DNA of 46,189 nt from a virus: positions 1-46,189 of the IMG/VR virus record IMGVR_UViG_3300008113_000469. One strand, 5' to 3'. Below, piece by piece: positions 41,601 to 46,189 of the stretch. The notes below the pieces were generated by a model that saw only the letters and a program-made list of their open reading frames with translations, did not search any database and was not told where the DNA came from. The translations under genes were made by a program, and so were the position numbers. Within the stretch, counting starts at the first letter, position 1. Each line of letters begins with the position of its first letter.

Positions 41601-43881
41601 ATAAAATTGAATTAACATGATCATTTATTTCTGCATAGCTAACAGTAAAAGGAACTTCATTTAATGGGTTGTTAATTAAATTTATTGGAGACTCGTATTT
41701 TCCTTCTATTCCTTTATCAAATACAGGTAATGATCTAATTGTAATTACATCATTTTTTATTAGAGGTACATTAAAATTAATAAAATAAGAGTCAAATGTT
41801 ACGTCTGCAGAAACCGTATAATCTGTTTGTGGTAATAATGTTCCATTTTTAAAAACTCTAATTGCAGTTTTTGGAGTATTGACATTAATACTGTTGAATT
41901 CTAAGTATTCTTCACCTCCCATTGCAACTTGTTGATCAATAATTTCTTGAATTGATGGTGCATTGGTTAACGTCCAAAAATTTTCGTATCTAGAATCATC
42001 AACTTTAATGAACCCATCTTTAAAATCCACAGTGATTAAATTTCCATCAGCATCAAAATAAATTGATGACCCTGTTTCTATAAAATTCTCAAATAGATAG
42101 CCGCCTACATTTGACACGTTGGCATATTTTAAAGGAAATCCTAATACACTATCATTAACTCCTGTTCCTATTTGATAACCAAACAATTTTGTTCCACTAA
42201 AATTGTTATTGGTATATGAAGAATCTGAAAAACTTTTACCTGTGTTATCAAATAAATCAAATAAAGGCGATTGATTCAATGTTGTTTTTCTTTGGGCAGG
42301 TACCCACTCATCGTTTTTATATAACCAAGTTGTTCCGCCATTTTCATTACCTGACAATACTAATAATCCTTGATTTTCTAAAGGATCACTATCTATAACT
42401 TGTTCTAAATGAAGTTTTTTATTGCCATCAATATCTAAAAACTTTACTTCAAATATTTTGTTTCTTATACTTGCATCTTTTTCTGCGGTAAAAATTACTC
42501 TATTTCCATTCTGTAATTGCACACCGTCCACAAAGAAACCAACAGATCCCTCAACTGAACTATATGCGTCAGTTACTCTTGTATCTAAAAAATCAACATA
42601 TCTTTTAGACTGTGATGAAAAATTATAAAGACGAATATTTGGTTGAAATTCAATAATAGGTCTGCTTGCTCTAGTTCCGTAATTAGGTTCAACACCGTTA
42701 ATTTCAGAGCTTAAAGTAACTACATCAATATGAAACCATCTATTATATCTAGACCAAGGATTTTTATCTTTACTAGATCTATTGATCAATATATAATCTG
42801 GTGTTAATGGATAATTACTAACTTGATCAAACGGCAAATCGTCAAATGAAGTTTCATCAAACGAACTTTCAACTTCAGAAGAATATCCTTCAATTGTAAC
42901 TAATGATTCATAGTCAACTAATGTAATTGATTCTCCAACACCTTCTACAATATATGTTTTTTCTCTATAAGATTCTGGCATAACAACATTGGAAAATCTA
43001 ATTTTCATGCCATTGCTTAACTTGAACTTACCTACTACTTCGTAATTCTTTTTTCCAAGTATGTCTTCTTCAACATTTAATGCGGTGTTTTCAGTTTTAT
43101 TTCTTATTAAAAATTTTCCAAAAGTTGTACTATCTTTTCCGCTAACATAAAACAACGTTGCAGGTATATCATCAGTTACCTCAAATACCACATTTCCGTT
43201 GTTACTTCCATTGTTTAATACATTTTCAACTAAATCTAAACTTCCACTTGTTCTCTTAGTTTTAATATAAAAAGGATTGTCCACAGTATCAACATCAAAA
43301 ACATAAGTCATGCCTCGATATAGTGTTATTGTTGGATTAACTGCAACTGAATCACTACTAAAATTCCAATATTCAGAATTTTCATCGCTGACAATGCCAA
43401 CTTTGACAGTTGTATTTGTTACTTTTTCATCACCAATAACTAAAATAGTTGGAGGTCCTTCTGGTATCCAAACATAATTTCTATAATTGATAAATTTATC
43501 CAAATCAATGTGTGGATTCCATGTGTAGCTTTGTTGTTTAAAAAGTCTGTCTTGATTGGATACGTCAGATCCATAAAATTTTAAACTATTGAGAATGTCT
43601 TCATATGATTTGGCAAATTCAACATTGTCAGTAATAGCATTTCTAGTTACAATTCCTGGCTCTACTTCATAGTCTGTTCTAAAAGATTTTTCTAAATTTG
43701 AATTGATATATAAATCAGTTTCAGGATTGAAATTCGTTACTGCTCTTTCGCCAATAAAGCCATCAATCTTTTTAAGTTTAGGTTGTTGTATTAATTGATC
43801 TATTGTTCCAGAAAGAAAACGGTTATTCGCGTCAGTCCTAAAAATAACTGGTAATAGGTCTAATGATTTTCTTTTACTCAT
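29614..43881 (-). CDS. Giant baseplate/tail protein (4755 residues) at the gp7 position
   Basis: Uninterrupted 14.3 kb gene between a gp6-like gene (10-base gap) and the gp8-position gene, so probably a baseplate wedge or fibre-network protein. GGATAAAAA precedes the ATG. An N-terminal unique region (LLPVIFRTDANNRFLSGTID) leads into a conserved-looking block at about 1107-1240 (GDMGPAESSWRRSHLYPF). From about 2085 to 2680 lie seven FG-GAP-like blades. Two GxGYxxxPxV repeats sit near 3080 and 3437 (GVGYKIAPTVEI; GNGYRLPPQVVI). At least four carbohydrate-binding-like Y..GD.V modules (near 1413, 1670, 4158, 4197) and about eight NG..L....DY modules occur. There is no signal or membrane segment. 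Identity with T4 gp7 is by position only. Confidence 0.9.
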   Translation of the reverse strand: MSKRKSLDLLPVIFRTDANNRFLSGTIDQLIQQPKLKKIDGFIGERAVTNFNPETDLYINSNLEKSFRTDYEVEPGIVTRNAITDNVEFAKSYEDILNSLKFYGSDVSNQDRLFKQQSYTWNPHIDLDKFINYRNYVWIPEGPPTILVIGDEKVTNTTVKVGIVSDENSEYWNFSSDSVAVNPTITLYRGMTYVFDVDTVDNPFYIKTKRTSGSLDLVENVLNNGSNNGNVVFEVTDDIPATLFYVSGKDSTTFGKFLIRNKTENTALNVEEDILGKKNYEVVGKFKLSNGMKIRFSNVVMPESYREKTYIVEGVGESITLVDYESLVTIEGYSSEVESSFDETSFDDLPFDQVSNYPLTPDYILINRSSKDKNPWSRYNRWFHIDVVTLSSEINGVEPNYGTRASRPIIEFQPNIRLYNFSSQSKRYVDFLDTRVTDAYSSVEGSVGFFVDGVQLQNGNRVIFTAEKDASIRNKIFEVKFLDIDGNKKLHLEQVIDSDPLENQGLLVLSGNENGGTTWLYKNDEWVPAQRKTTLNQSPLFDLFDNTGKSFSDSSYTNNNFSGTKLFGYQIGTGVNDSVLGFPLKYANVSNVGGYLFENFIETGSSIYFDADGNLITVDFKDGFIKVDDSRYENFWTLTNAPSIQEIIDQQVAMGGEEYLEFNSINVNTPKTAIRVFKNGTLLPQTDYTVSADVTFDSYFINFNVPLIKNDVITIRSLPVFDKGIEGKYESPINLINNPLNEVPFTVSYAEINDHVNSILLNASKAIGATVNKDNLRDLPNLYSYGRRFVQHQGLVAMAGAMLCDKQINFISSIRWAALEYQRYKTLILQKFVDLPSYNSIPSALDDIITDISKDKNNKSTFYYSDMVPYGLNKRDYEYTVRDVNIISYAYGSKIYDSKELNNNAILVYLNNELLIKDKDYHFDTIEPLVTFDKTLNLNDKVLIKFYNNIYGSCMPFSPTKLGLYPAFIPEIYKDETYLEPTDVIQGHDGSITVCFGDDRDLLLLELETRIYNNLNSFYDNRIFDVIDVVPGIFRSNKEELVRVNKTIEEEFLRWTGLYNIDYETNENEIYGGNFSYNFVNSVGELNPESVLNGSWRKIYRYYFDTDRPHSHPWEMLGFSIKPDWWDTTYGPAPYSAGNDVLWKDLEDGYIRDGNRKGYDSRYKRIGLSNILPVDSYGNLKDPFDVNVVKYFDFSQRYQQWKFGDMGPAESSWRRSHLYPFAIQVAMALNLPAKYLTLCFDTSRNTFNNANQTIYKDTNQRISPKDLKIYSDFNKGFVFATGYSPYIVEYLRLKNTSPSTTLKNYINNIKSNLMYKLGGFASKDKFNVALETVTSYKTVDKVFVPQENYQLFLSTGNPIKTLSMSGIIVERGTTGFVIKGYDNVNPYFKINKAITAPNDPVITVGGTTESFIYWAPNANITGGSIVSVGQKYYRAVSTHLTKESFDPALYYPLPYLPTIGGIDATVPSNFEDTITLIPYGTILKSSQEVFNFILGYGSYLESEGFVFDKILSELEVVADWKLAGKEFLFWSVQNWANNSVISLAPFADTVKFYSEKSVVEDINDLFYDYSLLKSDGSAIDKNRINIVREDNTFLIDTSKISNDGIYFVKINLVQKEHIVVFDNFTIFNDLIYQPYSGYRQNRFKVSGYITDNWTGDFYIPGFVYDSAKIEDWQVNVDYNIGDVVKFQTRYYQANTKLLPAETFNYENWAELGKAPVAQLLPNFEYKITQFEDFYSLESENFDDSQKKYAQKLIGYVPRNYLNSLIVDETSQYKFYQGFIKEKGTVAPLEKFSVASNQALGSHLSVQEEWAIRLGTFGGENTYKEIEFSLDQNKFNQDPQLFEFVYGENVITSPRSYPVDQSSLLIKPIDFNGAPWPTLDVNKKNGTSYLQYQKLPTAGYPRIDDVTFTALYENNILSLGASGSLQEGDTVWVAMDKKGDWSVKRYTKSSSKIINYQVDNANNLIQFITDVAHNLKLRDFISIARMPDPLNGVYEVIGIDTPNTFVVSTTFNDIPDSESILDGSLYYFLKTRFTNLDELANIPGIARWKNCEFVWIDDDGTGNWSVLEKENSSIPTPLRPYKEEAKQYFGQSVAIAPVTNIFVVSATNVEGGRIYVYRREVLGSTDVQLDQSYLVEENVSDVLSVQTLKDGVVVEAMPRNHGASIGIWENESLSLRYIVTGAPNASGVKWISSGVTFENEPIKKPVDFSYQSSGIFDEGLIKIVKYDNLGAEFVTDIILASPSAERASNFGHKVKIVGNTNPFIMVSAPGQDSKTGSTFIYYLDSNKDWQVVLLNNQPFDFRSRITQISQGSEFGWDIASSSDGNIVAISAPSYLKDRTQAHIGAVFVFQKDAVNYTYILKQSIYADDFIEPGDLLLKGVSKSYSTVEITLVFDATEYTLTRNRGNFIQDGFRTGQTVQVTGSRFNNFEFVIDGISTTTLTFKANELMANENVTTPITIIGLGTARKDRFGDKISMTSDGSLLLISSDHSSQNKLDAGMVYALNKNTSGQYVLNQKISSPSAEPGELFGNNIEVSPDGKILLVTAAGGDQASNMYFDSYIERIINAQELYGSEYVLNPKSALRPLRTTFDSGSTRFVDKAQDSGLVYLYQKLGNYFVFGESLVSGDASDADGYGTGLATNGKYCLVGAPRYEYRVEGQDEINPNITSVVTYSDAGTVVFFDNSPKDDGSTDTWSWSKARYQDKGLVDIDKIKKVISYNTDTLNILENYEIYDPVKGKIPTKVIQEIKYITPYDPAVYTVAVNVGNKNRVDNKTTWTAEHVGELWLDTSTLRYVWYEQGSAEFRINNWGKLFPGATVDVYEWVKSDYRPSEWATLADTEDGLAQGISGQPKNPDNTVVSINQYFDPIINDFVNVYYFWVRNKITIPDLNFRSISSFECSRIIEDPKTQGIKYASFLSPSSIALANTKKDLDAKKINIDIYYRDSDVEINRHSHWQLINENNKYAVLDPMIELKLFDSLVGQDELGNSVPDPRLSPKMRYGILNNPRQSWFVNREKALKTLLVFVNNILLKNDVVGKVNLDNLDDYDAVPLESYGYYDEIVESKADLSSIGTAGKIAGELEAEIINGRLVNVNIVDSGVGYKIAPTVEIIGDGTGARIQTAIDLSGKIVSVKILSQGINYTSAPKLLVRSYSVLVTLDEEINKWAIYQSINNIFERKISQIYDVRNYWSFVDWVSDDYSVEIPPKFVIEFTSDLATSNFSIDDTVKIRNTGDGRSIVLRKVELGKGNYLSDYDLIYRERGTIQFSEKLYNKAVSGLGFDSFVGFDQNSFDESNATEIRKILVSVKNDIFVGDLAQYWNKFIFVAIKYVLSEQLFVDWVYKTSFITPIIDAGLLDQKEIYRFNDFAYVEEFVNEIKPYRSKFREITTNHQVKETINVGVTDFDLPSYIDINGNITIPSTSVIENVYPFKYWNDNKGFSVKQINIANPGNGYRLPPQVVINPAQGDSGRGATAIARISNGKLSEIVVTNPGTGYLLTPNVVIVGGGNYDTNFVQAKASAELFNDYIRTSEIKLRFDRTSDKGLFTGQFYSRNFTTDGITLNYVLTYPVDDFDDNYPAMQDKETIKVLINEVEVGEDAYRVTFRTDLSTIITFNVALPANQNLRIQYIKNFLYTKDIFEQTTESYKDTFQLTFPPELDNQKIVITSINGITNVGYTVPYSDYLIQLVQSEVSHNKFIGYIKFKNVPTIGSIITVQYAKNINIQNAVDRIITSYQPTVGMPGKDITQLMKGVEFGGVQVQGLNFSVSSGWDGLPWFTQGWDTFVNDYKDLLVISDGVTTTYDLGYVPLQGVQINFYFNGVRVDDEYFGTSEQKNNDALFKTIISNGTTSRITLPVIPANGVKIEIRQSLSDGVTLPTDDFVLDTSLSGGDFTTIRDALETRFRTATGLRPDDISVDGGQFLSIEHSPSTEELVKGEIFDTLSMTVFNSPSSGSNLVRTYQYLYDGTNPTYEITGSVDSNQSIDVYVNNFLLDRSTDFTVSSLGNGNSLVTLTTTDYGISTANLVDKISVTIQNMSIGGSNILNRVNYIVTSSDSTANLIEIDLNVSIDDIGSYYLSIPNSSTLEKKSNRSKRAKVVINNNPSVSAGDLITVILFSSSVKTYSEVFNQEISITANSTYLLTRPPGDIEPLHVMAAVTRLTPSSIDWKGSWEDGIEYNVNDTVLFSNRSYVCILGHKSYYSLNGVTFSSWALATNYVLGDVVNFGNNRYICISAHLSNNTSNTPTNNLLWSLHTGNRPDEDYSGLYWEALPRQRLLPPETEYYEVTQDSQTFELGKNFPYISRSLSVSDIEVYRNGKIMATNRDYEFDNVTNSVQLSSGVAFAGDVIAISVLRGAEYLIRNGQIIFTNFANLEIGQKIVVTTYTNHDGNLMRREVFKGQRLLNEYKVSRRILSINNVWVDLNGRPLIPNVDYDIKDNYYVKLSDKFDILDSDRIVVTSISDVTSVDPIAYRLFKDMTNTVQFKRISKKSTTSLTSPLLITDREIHVQDASIFGVLETNSTRSGVIFIGGERIEFKSVNGNVLSSLTRGTSGTGSADVYPAGSKVFNVSQSETVPYKEGSVIQTVATPSNYRYNEQLDQYERYSNGFWVSLADGELGAYTLIDDFNFTDQIPYEDQITVYMAGRVLLKPAKSNNPLIKHDFSITLDSNETNSQGQTGDIEIDPDFTVSKVNGNYILQININSLMRDEANNIIPDLQIRVVQKTGKIWYTLNGDQTLQQDNTVQAKFLQEFSAELPDRNYYASNVD

Positions 43882-43891
43882 TTTTTATCCA

Positions 43892-46189
43892 TTAACTTGC
43901 AGACACTACAATAGGTCCATTTGTTTTTAATAATCCAGATGTGATTGTGCTAATTATTTCTAAATCAGAGACATCGGCGGTACTTAAAAATATTTCGTCT
44001 GGTTGGCAAAATACTTGGAACAGACTTCCAAAATATCTTTCTGGTGCGGTTGGAACTATTAATAAGTTTACTACATCAGGGCTCAATGACTTAATAACAT
44101 ACGCACTCAACTCTCCGAAGTTAAAAGTATCTCCAAAATCCCAATTTTCAAGTGCAAAATATTGATTGATAGCAACTATAACTCTACTCTTAATGTCATT
44201 GTCATTTACTGTTGAAGCAGGATTCTTAACTATATAAAATTTAGCTTGTAAATCTTCTGTTGCTCCTGTTCCAAATAACAATTTATACTTTGCAGGATGG
44301 AAAACAATCTCATCACTCAATGCTTTCACGCTGTTTAACGGAGCAGAGTATAATTCATATAATTGTGTTGAGTCTGGCGGCTCAGGAGGATCATCTTGTT
44401 GTGATAATATCCATGATCTCAATGCATCATCATATGTTTTAGTTAATAAAAATATATCAATAATATTTGTTTTACAAGGATCAATCCTATAATCTTGACC
44501 TGCGTTGTGAATATATTGGAATTTGATGTTATTTCTTCCAATAAATGCTTCAACTCCAGTTTCCACAACAAGACCAATAGTAGTGTCTAATCGTTTGATT
44601 ATATTTTCTGCCGAAGAATAAAAATAAAATAATTGTCCTGAAGGATATAAACTTAGATTAACAACATCTAATTCACTTTCAAATGTTAGAACAGAACTTG
44701 AGTCTAATATTTCTTTATAGACCTGTCCGTCAAGCACAACTGTTTTAATATAAACAAAAGAACTTCTAGTGTTTGTTATAGGATCTATCAATAAAGGTTT
44801 AACTATGTTAACAAAAGAATCAGGATCGTCAACTATGCCATCTCCTGTTTTATCAGAAAAGCTAATTTTAACTCTATTATTGTCATATATACCATCATCG
44901 TTGGATATCATGCCAGTGATTTCAAACTGATAATCTTTTCCTAGCACAGTTCCCGTTTCTAAATCTTCGTTAACTGACAAAATATTAATGTTATCTTTAG
45001 ATTCTCCACCTAATTTTTGACTAAATTGTTTATCTCTCTCGTTGAAATAAAAACTTATCTTTTTATTACTTTGGAAAACGTATTCAAGTCCTCTGTAATA
45101 TGTTATATAATTTTCTCCATCACTCTTAAAAGCAACGAGCCAACTACTGTCCTGTCTTAAATTACTAACATCACCTGCGTAAGTTAAACTAAATTCACTG
45201 TCTAAATCTAAATTACTTGAATTAATAATTTTCCACTCTGCTGAATCCCTGTCGTACCTAATTCCAAAATCTCTTCTTAAAGTAATTTGGTTAACAATTT
45301 CTGTTTCAAACGTAAATGGTATGTCTGTAACAAATAATGGTATTATTTCTGAAGGTATCGCACCATCAGGAACTGGATTTGATATGGACACTAGTCCAAC
45401 ACCATTGTCGTCTGTTCCTTTTCCAGAGTTGCTACCGTCCCCAGAAACATAAACTACTTCACTCCAAATATATGATTTGGTATTTTTATTATTAACTGTG
45501 GTTAAAGTATTATTAGGTGCAAAATATTTTCCTGTAGGAGGTACAAATTTTACCAATGCTTGAGATTTTAAATATCGTAATGGAGATTGGGTATATTGCC
45601 CAATAGGAACTGCCAATGATGTTACAGAGTCTTTAAAATATCCTGTGGCTTGATTGGACACAGAGAAAACATTGTTCCAAACAATGTTAGTGTCGCCTGT
45701 TAAAATTCTTTCAAACAGTTCATAATAAAAGTCTCTAACTTCTTCTTTAGAAACTAATGGTTCAATTTTAGATTTAACAATTCCATATACTTCATTTTTT
45801 GTATTAAAATTAAAAGTAAAACTTGTAGTATACGTATTTTGATAAATGCAGCCGTCATCTGAAAATAAATTTATTGAACTTGATCTGCCTGTTGGATCAT
45901 TAATTTCAAAATATCTAGAAATTCCAGAAGAAACTCTGTTAATAGATTTTACTTTAACAATGTCTTGATTAATTGTAATAGGAAGTACATTATAATCTTC
46001 GCCTGTTATCATTCTATTTTGTGTATAGTACATCTGAGGAGCATTTTGCTTAATGCTTTGATTGCTTTCACTCTGTGCGCTATTTGATACACTTACTTGT
46101 AAACTCAAAACTATTGATAATGTCTGAGATTGCCCTGCTCCGTTTAGGTAAGGCATCCTCACTTGAATATTATTCATGTCCTGCGGACT
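43892..46189 (-). CDS. 6: Baseplate wedge protein, gp6-like (5' partial)
   Basis: Baseplate wedge subunit. At least 761 residues are in the window, and the frame stays open to the right edge (four codons before the Met at 46177), so the start is probably outside. YYTQNRMITGEDYNVLPI (near residue 50) is a motif typical of gp6 and baseplate J-like proteins. RVSSGISRYFEINDPTGRSS follows, and near the C-terminus VIVAINQYFALENWDFGDTF and FGELSAYVIKSLSPDVVNLL give the usual final domain. It is upstream of the giant gene, the T4 order 6 then 7. Some ribosome-site signal (GCAGGAC) just before Met 46177 leaves an internal start possible. Confidence 0.85.
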   Translation of the reverse strand, partial: SPQDMNNIQVRMPYLNGAGQSQTLSIVLSLQVSVSNSAQSESNQSIKQNAPQMYYTQNRMITGEDYNVLPITINQDIVKVKSINRVSSGISRYFEINDPTGRSSSINLFSDDGCIYQNTYTTSFTFNFNTKNEVYGIVKSKIEPLVSKEEVRDFYYELFERILTGDTNIVWNNVFSVSNQATGYFKDSVTSLAVPIGQYTQSPLRYLKSQALVKFVPPTGKYFAPNNTLTTVNNKNTKSYIWSEVVYVSGDGSNSGKGTDDNGVGLVSISNPVPDGAIPSEIIPLFVTDIPFTFETEIVNQITLRRDFGIRYDRDSAEWKIINSSNLDLDSEFSLTYAGDVSNLRQDSSWLVAFKSDGENYITYYRGLEYVFQSNKKISFYFNERDKQFSQKLGGESKDNINILSVNEDLETGTVLGKDYQFEITGMISNDDGIYDNNRVKISFSDKTGDGIVDDPDSFVNIVKPLLIDPITNTRSSFVYIKTVVLDGQVYKEILDSSSVLTFESELDVVNLSLYPSGQLFYFYSSAENIIKRLDTTIGLVVETGVEAFIGRNNIKFQYIHNAGQDYRIDPCKTNIIDIFLLTKTYDDALRSWILSQQDDPPEPPDSTQLYELYSAPLNSVKALSDEIVFHPAKYKLLFGTGATEDLQAKFYIVKNPASTVNDNDIKSRVIVAINQYFALENWDFGDTFNFGELSAYVIKSLSPDVVNLLIVPTAPERYFGSLFQVFCQPDEIFLSTADVSDLEIISTITSGLLKTNGPIVVSAS

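Noticed and set aside
1-46189. tRNA genes, integrase, attachment sites
   Set aside because: Intergenic gaps are all shorter than about 100 bases; none folds by eye into a cloverleaf, and no recombinase motif was seen.

Overview
The window is part of the genome of a lytic, T4-like marine myovirus. It is AT-rich (judged by eye, not computed) and densely packed, with genes abutting or overlapping by 1-26 bases and no gap over 100 bases. Several proteins look like those I remember from cyanophages and pelagiphages. The host cannot be read from the sequence. No integrase, tRNA, CRISPR array or insertion sequence is visible.

Layout. Positions 1-20231 are on the plus strand and hold replication, nucleotide and DNA-modification genes: family B DNA polymerase (5' end outside the window), a probable sliding clamp, a DpdA-like guanine transglycosylase, an unknown protein, a QueD-like T-fold protein, a glycosyltransferase, FolE, a cupin, a phosphoribosyltransferase, a HIT protein, an exported D,D-carboxypeptidase, QueE, a T4 Rnh-type 5'-3' exonuclease, a MoxR ATPase with a VWA/HExxH partner, small conserved-looking unknowns, a divergent DHFR and thymidylate synthase. 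Positions 20228-46189 are on the minus strand and hold the baseplate and fibre module. In transcription order this is a gp6-like wedge protein (5' end outside the window), a 4755-residue giant protein at the gp7 position, a 223-residue protein at the gp8 position, then four fibre-like proteins sharing an N-terminal domain, with a 2OG-Fe(II) oxygenase and an unknown gene between two of them. The two halves converge at 20228-20231, where the two stop codons overlap and no terminator is seen.

How the genes work together. FolE, the QueD-like protein and QueE would carry GTP to 7-carboxy-7-deazaguanine, and the DpdA-like enzyme would swap it or a derivative for guanine in phage DNA. QueC is not in the window, so the modification may differ from preQ0, and the unknown genes interleaved with the pathway are candidate tailoring factors. 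ThyA and DHFR supply dTMP; polymerase, clamp and exonuclease serve replication.

Regulation. Six plus-strand sites match a sigma70 promoter with exactly 17 bases between TTGAC(N) and the -10 box. Two of them place the predicted start of transcription on the ATG (leaderless mRNAs). Two others share an almost identical spacer containing CTAAATA, which resembles the T4-like late box. TATAAATA-type late boxes occur at 17345 and, on the minus strand, at 29586 and (weaker) 22309. A clear intrinsic terminator lies at 15994-16024.
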